Source: Saccharopolyspora gloriosae
Lineage (GTDB): Bacteria > Actinomycetota > Actinomycetes > Mycobacteriales > Pseudonocardiaceae
Assembly: GCF_022828475.1 (NCBI RefSeq)
Contig: NZ_CP059557.1
Span: forward strand, 5,317,470-5,381,469
Direction: 5' to 3'
DNA: 64,000 nucleotides
Shown here piece by piece: positions 17,660-26,442 of the stretch. A program made the position numbers and the translations under genes. The notes beneath the pieces are model-generated. The model was given only the letters and a program-made list of their open reading frames with translations. It had not been told where the DNA came from and did not search any database. Each line of letters begins with the position of its first letter. Position 1 is the first letter of the stretch.

Positions 17660-18247
17660 ATGAACGGCACCGGGTTCACCGTCGAATTCGCCACCGCACG
17701 ACCGATGCGGCTGGCGCGATGGTGGGCGCAGGTGCTCGACTGGACCGTCGACACCGGGTCGCCCGAGCCGGTGGTGCGGCCCGCGGGGCCGCCCGGGGTG
17801 CCGCTGCTGTTCACCGCCGCCTCGCGGGAGAAGACCGGGAAGAACGGCGTTCACCTGGACCTGCGCAGCGAGTCGCACGAGCACGAGCGGACCATGCTGC
17901 TGCGGCTGTTCAACGCGGGCGCGCGCTTCGCCGACGTCGGTCAGGGCGAGGACGTGCCGTGGGTCGTGATGACCGATCCCGACGGCAACGAACTGTGCCT
18001 GCTGGAACCGCGCAAGTCCGATGTGGACACCGGCGCGGTGCACTCCGTGGTGGTCGACTCCGCCGATCCGGCACTGGACGCGCAGCGGTGGACCGAGACC
18101 ACCCCGCTGATCGCCGTGCACCGCGAACCGCACCTGGTGGCGCTGCACGCCCCGGACCGCACCGGCCCGTACCTGGAGTTCCTCAACGCCCACGGCCCCG
18201 GCACCAAGCTCCGCGTCCGGCCCCAGGGCACCGAGCAGCCGGAGTGA
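17660..18247 (+). CDS. VOC (glyoxalase-like) family protein
   Basis: The 195-residue protein contains two vicinal-oxygen-chelate-like repeats. FTVEFATARPMRLARWWAQVLDW opens the first (described by residues about 6-28). NGVHLDLRS gives the internal beta strand with a metal-type histidine. VVMTDPDGNELCLLEP is the classic end of a glyoxalase/dioxygenase module. The second module is shorter and ends GPYLEFLN. Members bind metal and small substrates or antibiotics, but no specific reaction is evident. The start is the ATG at 17660. The upstream frame to 17585 is cysteine- and arginine-rich junk. The stop TGA (18245-18247) lies inside a family A repeat. Confidence 0.85.
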   Translation: MNGTGFTVEFATARPMRLARWWAQVLDWTVDTGSPEPVVRPAGPPGVPLLFTAASREKTGKNGVHLDLRSESHEHERTMLLRLFNAGARFADVGQGEDVPWVVMTDPDGNELCLLEPRKSDVDTGAVHSVVVDSADPALDAQRWTETTPLIAVHREPHLVALHAPDRTGPYLEFLNAHGPGTKLRVRPQGTEQPE

Positions 18248-18290
18248 ACGGACCGTTCGCCCAATCCCACGGGACGAACGGTCCGTTCAC
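18244..18290 (+). repeat. Family A palindromic repeat, copy 3
   Basis: A complete 47-bp element with 16-bp arms because the centre ends in ACG. The VOC gene's stop codon is the TGA of its opening GTGAAC, so the hairpin begins exactly at the end of translation. The loop is CCCAATCCCACGGGA, a variant of the common CCCAATCCCGTTGGA. Confidence 0.92.
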
Positions 18291-18337
18291 TCACTTCTCC
18301 CCCGCACCACGCGAGCAGCTCGCCAGGGCGGGATGGA

Positions 18338-18384
18338 GTCAACGGACCGTTCGCCCAATCTCGTTGGACGAACGGTCCGCTCAC
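18338..18384 (+). repeat. Family A palindromic repeat, copy 4
   Basis: Arms GTCAACGGACCGTT and AACGGTCCGCTCAC each differ by one base from consensus (the left third base is C, and the right arm has GCTCAC). It lies 8 bp before the stop of the minus-strand reductase gene, so copies 3 and 4 fill the 145-bp gap between two convergent genes. Confidence 0.9.
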
Positions 18385-18392
18385 TCACCTCC

Positions 18393-19445
18393 CTACCGGG
18401 CGGGCTCGATGACGCGGACTCCGTGCAGGCGGCGCACGAAGTCCGCGCCCAACGCGGTGGACGGAGTGTGCGCGCCCGGCCGGATTCCTCCCGCCAGCAG
18501 GCCGCCGACGGTGCGCAGCACCGCGTCCACCGTGAACTCGTAGGTGTCGGGGCCGATCAGCGCCGCCGACACCGAACGACCCGCGTCGTCGGTGGCCTCC
18601 GCGAAGACCTCCACCCAGCTCCGCGCCCGCTTCGCCGCCCGGGGACCGCCGACCACGGAACCGATCACGGCTTTGCCGAGGCGCTGCGCCATCGGCCGCC
18701 CCAGCACCACCTTGCCGAGTACCGTCGCCCCCGGCCCGAACCGGTGCAGCCCCGGTACCCGGGTGAACGTGGTGATGTTCGGGATTCCGGTGCTGCGGTA
18801 AGCGGTGCTGACATCTCCCCAGGGCAGTGAGGACACCGAGCGGTGCCCGGACGGGAACGGCACCTCCCGGCGCCGCCAACCCAGCGGAACCGTGCGCAGC
18901 GAACCCTCGATGCGAGCCCGGCCGCCGAGGGCGGCGCCTTCCAGCGCGCTCTTCACCGTGCCGCCGCTGAGCCCGCCGACGGCCTGGAACGCCAGATCCA
19001 GGTTCCTCGCCTCCGGCAGCGCGGCGGCGACCAGCGCGGCCAGGCAGTCCGTCGGCACCACGTCGAACCCGGCCCCGGGCAGCAGCACCACTCCGGCGCG
19101 GACGGCGTCCTCGTGCCGGGCGAACACGGACTCGAACACGTCGATCTCGCCGGTGATGTCCACGTAGTGCGCCCCCGCCGCCAAACAGGCCGCCACCATC
19201 GGCGCCGAAGTCGCCGAGAACGGTCCGGCGCACTGCGCCACCAGGTCGACGTCCGCCAGCGCCCCCGCGGTCGCGGCCTCATCGCGCAGATCGAACACGC
19301 GGTACGGCAAGCCCAGCGGGGTGGCGACGCGGGCGACCTTCGCGGTGTCCCGCCCGGCGAGCACCGGCCGCTGGCCCCGGTCGATGGCGCGTTCCGCGAT
19401 GAGCCGGCCCGTGTACCCGGTAGCGCCGTAGATCATCCAGCTCAC
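18393..19445 (-). CDS. Saccharopine-dehydrogenase-like NAD(P)-binding reductase
   Basis: The 350-residue product begins with a Rossmann fold, MIYGATGYTGRLIAERA, whose GATGYTG is the dinucleotide-binding loop, followed by PVLAGRDTAKV. AQCAGPFS, the DITGE motif and LPGAGFDVVPTDC are typical of the saccharopine dehydrogenase-like family that includes mycobacterial trans-acting enoyl reductase. Such proteins reduce or oxidise small or lipid substrates with NAD(P)H. GTG at 19445 has GGAGG 6 nt before it and fits the fold start. The frame is open to 19499, but without a site. There is no partner gene to tell the substrate. Confidence 0.87.
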   Translation of the reverse strand: MSWMIYGATGYTGRLIAERAIDRGQRPVLAGRDTAKVARVATPLGLPYRVFDLRDEAATAGALADVDLVAQCAGPFSATSAPMVAACLAAGAHYVDITGEIDVFESVFARHEDAVRAGVVLLPGAGFDVVPTDCLAALVAAALPEARNLDLAFQAVGGLSGGTVKSALEGAALGGRARIEGSLRTVPLGWRRREVPFPSGHRSVSSLPWGDVSTAYRSTGIPNITTFTRVPGLHRFGPGATVLGKVVLGRPMAQRLGKAVIGSVVGGPRAAKRARSWVEVFAEATDDAGRSVSAALIGPDTYEFTVDAVLRTVGGLLAGGIRPGAHTPSTALGADFVRRLHGVRVIEPAR

Positions 19446-19546
19446 GCGAACCTCCGAACCGTCGTCCCCCGTACAACGAGAACCCACCGACCCCGTCACG
19501 GGTTGCCTCCAGCCCCACCCGCCTCCCCGAGCACCGAGGCGGAGGA

Positions 19547-19593
19547 GTGAACGGACCCTTCGCCCAATCCCGTTGGACCAACGGTCCGTTCAC
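19547..19593 (+). repeat. Family A palindromic repeat, copy 5
   Basis: The left arm is GTGAACGGACCCTT (one mismatch), the centre is the common CGCCCAATCCCGTTGGACC, and the right arm is perfect. It is the first of three copies spaced 83 and 94 bp apart in the 404-bp gap between two minus-strand genes. Confidence 0.9.
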
Positions 19594-19629
19594 CCACACC
19601 GCCCCCACAGCTCGCCGAGGCGAGATGAA

Positions 19630-19676
19630 GTGAACGGACCGTTTACCCAATCCCGTTGGACGAACGGTCCGTTCAC
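19630..19676 (+). repeat. Family A palindromic repeat, copy 6
   Basis: Perfect 14-bp arms. The centre is TACCCAATCCCGTTGGACG, so the arms do not extend to 16 bp as in other copies ending in ACG. Same orientation as its neighbours. Confidence 0.92.
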
Positions 19677-19723
19677 TCCGACCAGGAACGGCCCGGCACG
19701 AAGCCGATCACGTGCCGGATGAA

Positions 19724-19770
19724 GTGAACGGACCGTTCGCCCAATCTCGTTGGACGAACGGTCCGTTCAC
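19724..19770 (+). repeat. Family A palindromic repeat, copy 7
   Basis: Perfect arms extended to 16 bp (…CCGTTCG with CGAACGG…). The centre is CCCAATCTCGTTGGA. It is the nearest of the three copies to the end of the GDT1 gene, with a separate terminator-like hairpin between them. Confidence 0.92.
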
Positions 19771-19797
19771 TCTGGACTCCGGCTCCGGAAACGGGTG

Positions 19798-19831
19798 CGG
19801 CCCGCTCGGGCCGGTGGGGCCGAGCGGGCCG
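19798..19831 (-). terminator. GC-rich hairpin after the GDT1 gene
   Basis: CGGCCCGCTCGG (19798-19809) pairs perfectly over 12 bp with CCGAGCGGGCCG (19820-19831) across a 10-nt loop, 19 bp past the stop of the minus-strand GDT1 gene. No U-tract follows, as is usual for actinomycete terminators. Confidence 0.7.
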
Positions 19832-19849
19832 TTCGCTTCGTGCGGGGGG

Positions 19850-20428
19850 TCAGATGATCCCGACGAGAGATTCGATGATCAGCCAGCCGCCGAAGACGGC
19901 GAACAGCGCGGCGGCGCCGTAGCGGATGAAGCGTTCCGGCAGGTGCTTGCCCAGCAGCAGGCCGACGCCGATGGCCAGCGCGTCCGCCAGCACCATGCCC
20001 AAGGTCGACCCGATCCAGGTGCCCAGCCAGTCGTGCTGCGAGGCGAGGGTGACCGTCGCCAGCATCGTCTTGTCCCCGAGCTCGGCGAGGAAGAACGCGA
20101 GGGTCACCGCGATCACCGCGGACCCACCGGTGCGCCTCGCCTTGCTCTTCTCCGCGTCGGTGAGGTGGTCGCCGCGCAGCGTCCATGCGGCGAAGCCGAG
20201 GAAGGCGATACCGGCGACCAGGCCAATCCATTCGGTGGGCAGCAGTGCGCCCATCCCGAATCCGAGGGCGACCGAGGCGGCGTGCACGACGGTGGTGGCG
20301 AGCGTGATGCCGAGCAGCACCTGCCAGGCGCGGTAACGGGTGGCGAAGGTCATCGCCATCAGCTGGGACTTGTCACCGAGCTCAGCCACGAAGATCGCCG
20401 CGGAGCTGACGGCGAAGCTGGTCAACAC
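19850..20428 (-). CDS. TMEM165/GDT1 (UPF0016) family cation transporter
   Basis: The 192-residue membrane protein has the family's two inverted halves, each with the signature ELGDK: AELGDKSQ near residue 20 and AELGDKTM near residue 115. About six helices alternate with short loops, and a hydrophilic segment (DHLTDAEKSKARR) separates the halves. Bacterial members export manganese (MneA-type) and eukaryotic ones exchange Ca/Mn for protons. I chose GTG at 20428 (VLTSFAVSS) because GGAAGAGG lies 10 nt upstream and this gives the usual length of about 190. The frame runs upstream to 20548 without support. I looked for a manganese riboswitch in the leader and did not find its conserved core. Confidence 0.9.
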   Translation of the reverse strand: MLTSFAVSSAAIFVAELGDKSQLMAMTFATRYRAWQVLLGITLATTVVHAASVALGFGMGALLPTEWIGLVAGIAFLGFAAWTLRGDHLTDAEKSKARRTGGSAVIAVTLAFFLAELGDKTMLATVTLASQHDWLGTWIGSTLGMVLADALAIGVGLLLGKHLPERFIRYGAAALFAVFGGWLIIESLVGII

Positions 20429-20817
20429 GGTACGAACACCTCTTCCCCGCTCGGACCAGGGCGCGACACGCCTCCGATACGACATGTTTCGGATCGAAGG
20501 TCTCGCCCGCCTGCGCATCGAGAGGCTTCGCGACCGGGCGCGCGTCATTGCCGCCAGTATGTCGATCGCGAATTGAGGGCTACTCCCCTTCTGCCGAATA
20601 CATTACCCGCCACCGCGAAACAATCAAGACATCAGCTGGAAATCGAGAGCGCGAATTCAACTCGACCACTCGGCCAAACAATTTTTTCGGCACGCCGCAA
20701 ATTATCGTTCCGAAATCCTTGAAAAACATTTCCAAGCGGGCCTGGAAGGCTTCCCACCAGGGGTTTCGACACCGGCAAACCCCGGAGGTCGAACATCCGG
20801 AGTTCCGCCGACTCGAC
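20429..20817. other. Intergenic region, partly AT-rich
   Basis: This 389-bp gap separates the GDT1 start from the end of the DUF574 gene; both are on the minus strand. It should carry the GDT1 promoter. The part 20580-20745 is clearly richer in A and T than anything around it (for example AAACAATTTTTTCGG near 20676), but no gene, hairpin or known motif stands out. Confidence 0.5.
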
Positions 20818-21690
20818 TCATCGGCCAACGAGGCGCAGCGCGGTCGGAACAGGGCGGGACACCAGCATCCCCACCGCCGAAAGGGTGTCCATCTCAAGCG
20901 CATCGTGCTGCCGGCCGGTCGGCTCACCCAGTTCCGGACGCCACAGCGCCGTCCGCAGCAGCCCTGGCTCGGCCAGTTCGTAGCCGTTGAACACGGTGCG
21001 GAAATCGTCCGGCGAACGCCAGATCGGCCTGCTCCCGATCTGCTCCGCCACGTCACCGAACCTGCGCACCTGATCCGCCGTCGCGGTGACCATCGACAGG
21101 TGCGAGCAGACCAGCGCGCTGCCCACCGAGCACGCGTCCCGGTAGGCGGCGACCACCCCGGCCAGCTCGTCGTCGTCGGTGATGAACGGCAGCGCGGCCA
21201 TCGCCAGCACCGCCACCGGGCGGGTGAAGTCCAGCAGCCCCGCCACTCCCGGCGCGGTCAGCACGCTGGCCGGTTCGCACAGGTCGGCTTCGGTCACCGT
21301 CACGCCGCGCACTCCGCGCAGCTGCGCCTCGGCGAGCCGCACCGTGAACGGGTCGGCGTCGACGTAGGCGATCCGCGCGGTCGGGTCGACGCGTTGCGCG
21401 GTGCCGTGCACATCGCCGACCGTGGGCAATCCGGTTCCCAGGTCGAGGAACTGGTCGATCCCGCATTCGGCCAGGTAGCGCACCGCGCGGCTCAGGAACG
21501 CATGAATGACCTGGATGTGCCCGGCGATGTTCGGCAACACCGGTTCGACGTCCTCGACGAATCTGCGATCGAGCTCGAAATGGCTCGTACCGCCCAGCAG
21601 GTAGTCGAAGACGCGCGTCATCGAAGGCTGCTCCGGCAGGCCCAAGCCCGCCAACCGCCGTCGCTCGTCCGCGTCGGACGGAGTTCCCAT
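20818..21690 (-). CDS. DUF574 S-adenosylmethionine-dependent methyltransferase
   Basis: The 290-residue protein belongs to the actinomycete DUF574 (Methyltransf_19) family. The opening block MTRVFDYLLGGTSHFELDR is the family hallmark. FLDLGTGLPTVGDVH is the glycine-rich SAM-binding loop, and AYVDADPF carries the acidic residue for the ribose. Family members are abundant in Streptomyces and Pseudonocardiaceae, and their substrates are unknown. The ATG at 21690 follows a GGGGG run and gives the normal N-terminus. The frame is open to 21783. A paralogue lies at 27240. Confidence 0.9.
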   Translation of the reverse strand: MGTPSDADERRRLAGLGLPEQPSMTRVFDYLLGGTSHFELDRRFVEDVEPVLPNIAGHIQVIHAFLSRAVRYLAECGIDQFLDLGTGLPTVGDVHGTAQRVDPTARIAYVDADPFTVRLAEAQLRGVRGVTVTEADLCEPASVLTAPGVAGLLDFTRPVAVLAMAALPFITDDDELAGVVAAYRDACSVGSALVCSHLSMVTATADQVRRFGDVAEQIGSRPIWRSPDDFRTVFNGYELAEPGLLRTALWRPELGEPTGRQHDALEMDTLSAVGMLVSRPVPTALRLVGR

Positions 21691-21855
21691 CGCACACCCC
21701 CAGGCTCGCGAATTCCCACAGCCTAGATCGTCGAGGCGTGCGTCGACAGGTGATCCGCACAGGTGGGGCGGGTCACTCGCCACGGTGGGAACAATCGGCG
21801 CGCCCGGCTGCGTTGGAGAGCCCGGTGTTCCCCCGCTCCTCTCCTCGGGCGGGGG

Positions 21856-22635
21856 TCACGGAACCAGGTAGTCGCCGTCGCGCACGTCGGTCACCGCCAT
21901 GTGCCCCGGAGCGTGCCCGATCGCGAGTGCCGGCTTGGAGCGCATCACGGCGGCCTGCGGGGTCACTCCGCAGGCCCAGAACACCGGGATCTCCCCCGGC
22001 CTGACCTGAACCGGTTCCCCGAAGTCCGGCGCGTCCAGGTCCCGGACGCCGAGTTCGGCCGGCGACCCGATGTGCACGGGTGCGCCGTGCACCGCGGGGT
22101 AGCGGGAGGTCACCCGCACCGCGGTGGCCACCTGGTCGGCGAGCATCGGGCGCATCGACACCACCAGCGGCCCGGCGAGCGCGCCCGCCGGGCGGCATTC
22201 GCGGTTCGTCCGGTACATCGGCACGTTGACGCCTTGTTCGAGGTGCCGGACCGGCACGCCCGCTTCGAGCAGCGCGGCCTCGAAGGTGAAGCTGCAACCG
22301 ATGAGGAACGACACCAGGTCGTCCCGCCACAGTCCGGTGACCTCCCCGGATTCCTCGGTGAGTTCGCCGTTCCGGTAGATCCGATAGGCGGGCAGGTCGG
22401 TGCGCAGGTCACCCGCGAAGATCGACGCCGCCGTCTCGCCCGGCTCGGTCACGTCAAGCACGGGGCAGGACCGCGGGTTGCGCTGTGCGAACAGCAGGAA
22501 GTCGTAGGCGTCCGCGCGCGGCAGCGTCAGCAGGTTCGCCTGCGTCCACCCCGAGCTGTAGCCCGCGGTCGGCGCGCGGAGCCCGGCGCGGAACGTGGCC
22601 CTGGCCTGCCCCGGTGTCATGGTCGCGGGTTGCAT
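21856..22635 (-). CDS. YcsI/DUF1445 family protein (putative hydro-lyase, D-glutamate cyclase-like)
   Basis: The 259-residue product matches the DUF1445 family, to which the D-glutamate cyclase domain of animal DGLUCY is related. Typical segments are [23 protein letters not shown] (about residues 28-50), the block [19 protein letters not shown] (about 109-127) and the end [13 protein letters not shown]. It is the last gene of the operon, 5 bp after pxpC. It may produce 5-oxoproline from D-glutamate for the PxpABC enzyme, which is inference from homology and context. The ATG at 22635 has GAGGTG 7 nt upstream. The frame remains open far upstream through pxpC, but that is a shadow. Confidence 0.88.
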   Translation of the reverse strand: MQPATMTPGQARATFRAGLRAPTAGYSSGWTQANLLTLPRADAYDFLLFAQRNPRSCPVLDVTEPGETAASIFAGDLRTDLPAYRIYRNGELTEESGEVTGLWRDDLVSFLIGCSFTFEAALLEAGVPVRHLEQGVNVPMYRTNRECRPAGALAGPLVVSMRPMLADQVATAVRVTSRYPAVHGAPVHIGSPAELGVRDLDAPDFGEPVQVRPGEIPVFWACGVTPQAAVMRSKPALAIGHAPGHMAVTDVRDGDYLVP

Positions 22636-22640
22636 CGCGC

Positions 22641-23513
22641 TCACCTCTTCGCTGGATCCGGTGTCACTTGACGAAATCGCACCCGCTGTCCGGGGCGGGC
22701 CTGAGCGGCGCGGTCGACGTCGGCGGCGGTCACGACCGCGATCACCGGGTAGCCGCCGGTGACGGGATGGTCGGCGAGGAACAGCGTCGGCCGTCCCGAT
22801 GGCGGCACCTGCAACGAACCGAGCGCCATTCCTTCGCTGGGCAGTTCCTCGGTGTGCGCCCGGGGCAGTTCGGGACCGTCGAGGCGCATGCCCACCCGGT
22901 TGATCTCGGCGCTCACCTCGAACGACTCCCCCAGCAGCGTGCTGATCGCCTGTTCGGTGAACCAGTCCTCGCGCGGCCCGAGCACGACCGCGAGCTCCAG
23001 GTCGCCGTCGCGCCCGCGACGGATCGGGGCGTGCTCGACGACGGGGAACTCGGCGGGCGCCGGACCGATCGGCAGCCGCGTCCCGGCGGTGAGCTGCGGC
23101 GGCCCGAGCCCGGAGAGCACGTCGGTGGCACGGGAACCGAGCACCGGTTCCACCGCGATCCCGCCGCGCACCGCCACGTACCCGCGCAGTCCCCGCGCGG
23201 GCGGGCCGACGCGCAGCGAGCCGCCCGCGCGGATCCGCAGCACGGTGTTCACCGGTTCCGCCCGGCCGTCCACGGTCAGTTGCGAGTCGGCGCCGGTCAC
23301 GGCCACCGTCACGTCCCGGTCCGGCCGCAGCAGCAGCCCGCCGAAGGTGCTCTCGATCGCCGCCGCTCCCTCCGCGTTTCCGACGAGGCGGTTCGCCAGC
23401 CGCATCGCTGCCCGATCGGCCGCGCCGGAAACGCCGACGCCGATGCCCGCGTGGCCGCTGCGGCCCAGGTCCTGCACGGTCGCCAGCGGGCCGGGCTCCA
23501 CGATCTCGATCAT
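22641..23513 (-). CDS. pxpC: 5-oxoprolinase subunit PxpC (KipA-like)
   Basis: The 290-residue protein is the carboxyltransferase-domain-like subunit C of the PxpABC 5-oxoprolinase. Hallmarks are the start [17 protein letters not shown], then [30 protein letters not shown] and, near the end, [15 protein letters not shown]. With PxpB and PxpA it opens 5-oxo-L-proline to glutamate using ATP in the cytoplasm. The same pair is KipI/KipA in Bacillus. The start ATG overlaps the pxpB stop (ATGA). Confidence 0.94.
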   Translation of the reverse strand: MIEIVEPGPLATVQDLGRSGHAGIGVGVSGAADRAAMRLANRLVGNAEGAAAIESTFGGLLLRPDRDVTVAVTGADSQLTVDGRAEPVNTVLRIRAGGSLRVGPPARGLRGYVAVRGGIAVEPVLGSRATDVLSGLGPPQLTAGTRLPIGPAPAEFPVVEHAPIRRGRDGDLELAVVLGPREDWFTEQAISTLLGESFEVSAEINRVGMRLDGPELPRAHTEELPSEGMALGSLQVPPSGRPTLFLADHPVTGGYPVIAVVTAADVDRAAQARPGQRVRFRQVTPDPAKR

Positions 23514-24130
23514 GAGACTTCCTCGAACCGGACGCGCACACCGGGTCGCAACAGCGCGGGCGGCTCCCGGTCGGTGCGCCAGATCTCCAGGTCGGTGCGG
23601 CCGATGAGCTGCCAGCCGCCCGGCGATTCCCGCGGGTAGATGCCGCTGAACTCGCCGGCGAGTCCCACTGCGCCCGGAGGCACCCGAGTTCGCGACTCGC
23701 CGCGCCGCGGCACGGCCAGTTTCGGCGAACCGCCGGTGAGGTAGCCGAATCCGGGGGCGAACCCGCCGAAGGCGACCGTCCACGGGACCTCGGTGTGCTC
23801 GTGCACGACTTCCCGCTCGGTGAGCCCCGTCAGCTTCGCGACCTCGGCGAGGTCCGCACCGTCGTAGACCACCGGAACCCGCAGCAGCCCGCCGTCGTGG
23901 CCGCGCCGCTGACCGACCCGGACGTCGCGGACCGCGCGTTCCACGGCCGCCGGATCGCAGCGTCCCGGATCGAGCCGCAGCAGCAGCGTGCGGGCCGCGG
24001 GCACCATGTCGAGCACTCCGTCCGGGGTGGATTCGCGCAGCTCACCGTGGAGCGCCTGCACCGCGGGCAGGTCGGCCAGCTCCACCAGCAGCGCCGAGTC
24101 GGCGCAGCGCAGCACCCGCAGCTCGCTCAC
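23510..24130 (-). CDS. pxpB: 5-oxoprolinase subunit PxpB (KipI-like)
   Basis: The 206-residue product is the second carboxyltransferase-like subunit. [17 protein letters not shown] is the family signature, followed by [17 protein letters not shown] and [11 protein letters not shown]. The start GTG at 24130 ([11 protein letters not shown]) overlaps the pxpA stop as GTGA, which fixes it. The frame extends upstream only as a shadow of pxpA. Residue patterns are normal, with no sign of truncation. Confidence 0.93.
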   Translation of the reverse strand: MSELRVLRCADSALLVELADLPAVQALHGELRESTPDGVLDMVPAARTLLLRLDPGRCDPAAVERAVRDVRVGQRRGHDGGLLRVPVVYDGADLAEVAKLTGLTEREVVHEHTEVPWTVAFGGFAPGFGYLTGGSPKLAVPRRGESRTRVPPGAVGLAGEFSGIYPRESPGGWQLIGRTDLEIWRTDREPPALLRPGVRVRFEEVS

Positions 24131-24897
24131 TTCGCCCGCCCCGGTGCGAAGGGCGCCAGTTCGACGCCGTCGGCGCGCAGCCGGTCCCGCACGGTCTCGG
24201 CGATCTTGACGGCTCCGGGGCTGTCGCCGTGCACGCAGATCGACTCGGCCGCCACGGTGATCTCGCGGCCGTCGACGGCTTCGATCGGTTCGCCGTGCGC
24301 GATGCGCAGGCACCGCCGCGCGATCAGCTCCGGGTCGTGCAGCACCGCGCCGGGCTCGCGGCGGGACACCAGGGTCGCCTCGGGTGTGTAGGCGCGGTCG
24401 GCGAACGCCTCCCGGAACACTCGCAGGCCCGCGTCCGCCGCCTGCGCCAGCCACGTCGAACCGGGAAGTCCGAGTACCGCGAGCTCCGGATCGAAGGAGG
24501 TGACCGCGTCGACGACCGCCGCCGCCTGCGCCTCGTCCCGCACGATCGCGTTGTAGAGCGCGCCGTGCGGTTTCACGTAGGTCACCGCGGTGCCCTCGAC
24601 GCGGGCGATGCCGTCGAGCGCCGCCAGCTGGTACAGCACCTCGTCGGTGAGTTCGCGAGGCGGCACGTCGATGAACCTGCGGCCGAAACCGGCGAGATCC
24701 CGGTAGCCGACCTGGGCGCCCACCGCGACCGACCGCGCCGCCGCCTCCGCACAGGCGCGGCGGATCACTCCGGGGTCGCCCGCGTGGAAGCCGCACGCCA
24801 CGTTCGCGCTGGTCACCACGCCCAGCAGCGCGGCATCGTCACCGAGTTCCCACCGTCCGAAGCCTTCGGCGAGATCCGAGTTCAGATCGATCCGCAT
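24127..24897 (-). CDS. pxpA: 5-oxoprolinase subunit PxpA (LamB/YcsF family)
   Basis: The 256-residue product starts [16 protein letters not shown], the unmistakable N-terminus of the LamB/YcsF family, followed by [22 protein letters not shown] and the late [11 protein letters not shown]. It is the TIM-barrel-like subunit that binds 5-oxoproline. It is the second gene of the operon, 34 bp after the NRAMP-like transporter, and is translationally coupled to pxpB. The order NRAMP, pxpA, pxpB, pxpC, ycsI has the same gene content as the Bacillus ycsFGI-kip cluster. Confidence 0.95.
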   Translation of the reverse strand: MRIDLNSDLAEGFGRWELGDDAALLGVVTSANVACGFHAGDPGVIRRACAEAAARSVAVGAQVGYRDLAGFGRRFIDVPPRELTDEVLYQLAALDGIARVEGTAVTYVKPHGALYNAIVRDEAQAAAVVDAVTSFDPELAVLGLPGSTWLAQAADAGLRVFREAFADRAYTPEATLVSRREPGAVLHDPELIARRCLRIAHGEPIEAVDGREITVAAESICVHGDSPGAVKIAETVRDRLRADGVELAPFAPGRAK

Positions 24898-24931
24898 GTC
24901 CCCTCCGTTCGACGATTCCCGCCGTTCACCG

Positions 24932-26140
24932 TCACTGCCACAGCTGCGCGATGCCGCTCAGCGAGTTCACCCCGAAGTACAACGACAGCAGCCAAGCCAG
25001 CACGCCGATCACCAGCAGCCAGCGCGGATAGCGGTAGCCGCCCAGCAGATCACCGCGCCGCGCCGCCACCCACAGCAGCACGCCGAACCCGACGGGCAGG
25101 ATCAGCCCGTTGAGCGCGCCCGCCATCACCAGCAGCGTCGTCGGGGCCTGGTCCAGCAGCAGGAACACCGCGGTGGACAGCGCGATGAAGCCGACCACCA
25201 GCCAGGTCCGGGCGCGCTGCAAGCCCGCGGAGAAGGTCACCAGGAACGACACCGAGGTGTAGGCGGCGCCGACGACCGAGGTGATCGCGGCCGCCCACAT
25301 GATCAGCCCGAAGGCCCGGATGCCGATCTCCCCGGCGGCGTGCCCGAATGCCTCCGCGGTCGGGTTGGCCGAGCTGAGCGTGGCGCCGCCCGCCACCACG
25401 CCGAGCACCGCGAGGAACAGCACTGCTCGCATCACGCCGGTGACCAGCAGCGACAGCACCGAGCTACGGCTGACGTCGACGATGCGCTCCGGGCCGGTGA
25501 CGCCGGCGTCGACGAGCCGGTGCGCGCCCGCGTAGGTGATGTAGCCGCCGACGGTGCCGCCGATGAGCGTGGTGACGGCGAGGAAGTCGACCTGGTCGGG
25601 CAGCACGGCCTGCCGCATCGCCTCACCGACCGGCGGGTCGGACACGATGGCGACGTAGGAGGTGAGCCCGATCATGAGCACGCCCAGCACGACCACGATG
25701 CGGTCCATCGCCACTCCGGCGCGCTTGCTCAGGAAGATCCCGATGGCCAGCAGCGCCGACAGGGTGCCGCCGATCTTCGCGTCCAGCCCGAACATGGCGT
25801 CCAGGCCGAGCGAGGTGCCGGACACGTTGGCCACGTTGAACACGAGCCCGCCGAACACGACGAGCGCGGCCATCGCGTAGCCCAGGCCGGGAAGCACCTT
25901 GTTGCCGAGGTCCTGGGCGCGCATGCCGGAGACGCCGATGACACGCCACACGTTGAGCTGCACGGCGATGTCGATGAGCACGGACAGCACGATGGCGAAG
26001 GCGAACGCCGCGCCGAGCCGCATGGTGAAGTCGGTGGTCTGGGTGATGAAGCCGGGTCCGATGGCGCTGGTGGCCATCAGGAAGACGGCTCCGATCAGCG
26101 CGCCGCGGTTGGCGCTGGTCTTCGTGCTGGTGCCGCTCAT
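24932..26140 (-). CDS. NRAMP-family transporter (YcsG-like)
   Basis: The 402-residue protein has about 11 membrane helices and the NRAMP-type start [14 protein letters not shown] in helix 1. Ordinary MntH proteins have DPGN in helix 1 and a conserved histidine in helix 6 for metal binding. Here the helix-1 site reads GPGF/TT, so manganese transport is doubtful. Bacillus YcsG, found with PxpA, belongs to this atypical branch. A role in uptake of 5-oxoproline or a related acid is an inference from the operon. The ATG at 26140 has GGAAGGA 6 nt upstream. It is the first gene of the operon. Confidence 0.85.
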   Translation of the reverse strand: MSGTSTKTSANRGALIGAVFLMATSAIGPGFITQTTDFTMRLGAAFAFAIVLSVLIDIAVQLNVWRVIGVSGMRAQDLGNKVLPGLGYAMAALVVFGGLVFNVANVSGTSLGLDAMFGLDAKIGGTLSALLAIGIFLSKRAGVAMDRIVVVLGVLMIGLTSYVAIVSDPPVGEAMRQAVLPDQVDFLAVTTLIGGTVGGYITYAGAHRLVDAGVTGPERIVDVSRSSVLSLLVTGVMRAVLFLAVLGVVAGGATLSSANPTAEAFGHAAGEIGIRAFGLIMWAAAITSVVGAAYTSVSFLVTFSAGLQRARTWLVVGFIALSTAVFLLLDQAPTTLLVMAGALNGLILPVGFGVLLWVAARRGDLLGGYRYPRWLLVIGVLAWLLSLYFGVNSLSGIAQLWQ

Positions 26141-26269
26141 GCAGTGTCCTTCCGGCCGCCGGGTGGAGCCCGTCGCCACCCGTGGTCGTGCGCTGGGGTT
26201 TCCCAGTGATTCGGGCCGCCGCCTCGGCGGTGTGGTCACGATAGGGCTCGTTCAGCGAGGGTTCAATAG

Positions 26270-26283
26270 TATGTTCCGACATA
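26270..26283. promoter_or_regulatory. Small palindrome in the pxp/GntR divergent region
   Basis: TATGT-TCCG-ACATA is an inverted repeat with 5-bp arms in the 302-bp divergent intergenic region. A related core, TGTCGGACA, is found at 26370-26378 in front of the GntR gene. Possible second operator; inference only. Confidence 0.4.
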
Positions 26284-26295
26284 TCAACGATCCCC

Positions 26296-26321
26296 TTGTT
26301 GAACGTTCGATCGTTCAACAA
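26296..26321. promoter_or_regulatory. 26-bp palindrome, likely GntR operator
   Basis: TTGTTGAACG (26296-26305) and CGTTCAACAA (26312-26321) are perfect 10-bp arms around a 6-nt centre, itself TTCGAT. It lies between the divergent transporter operon and the GntR gene, where an autoregulating FadR-type repressor would be expected to bind. No other such perfect site was seen in the surrounding 10 kb. Confidence 0.65.
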
Positions 26322-26442
26322 TCACCGGAGGTGCTTCGCAAGCTCGCTAGCTGCGGAAACCGCCTGATTGTCGGACACGCCTACGATTCGGCACGGCTGG
26401 TTACACTTTGGTTTCCGATCAATCCATCCCCTTGGGAGACGC

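Noticed and set aside
20429-20600. A manganese (yybP-ykoY) riboswitch before the GDT1 gene
   Set aside because: I looked for the conserved GGGGAGUA-type core in the leader and did not find it.
24932-26239. A longer start for the NRAMP-like gene at 26239
   Set aside because: The extra 33 residues are hydrophilic and proline-rich, and the ATG at 26140 has a strong GGAAGGA site.
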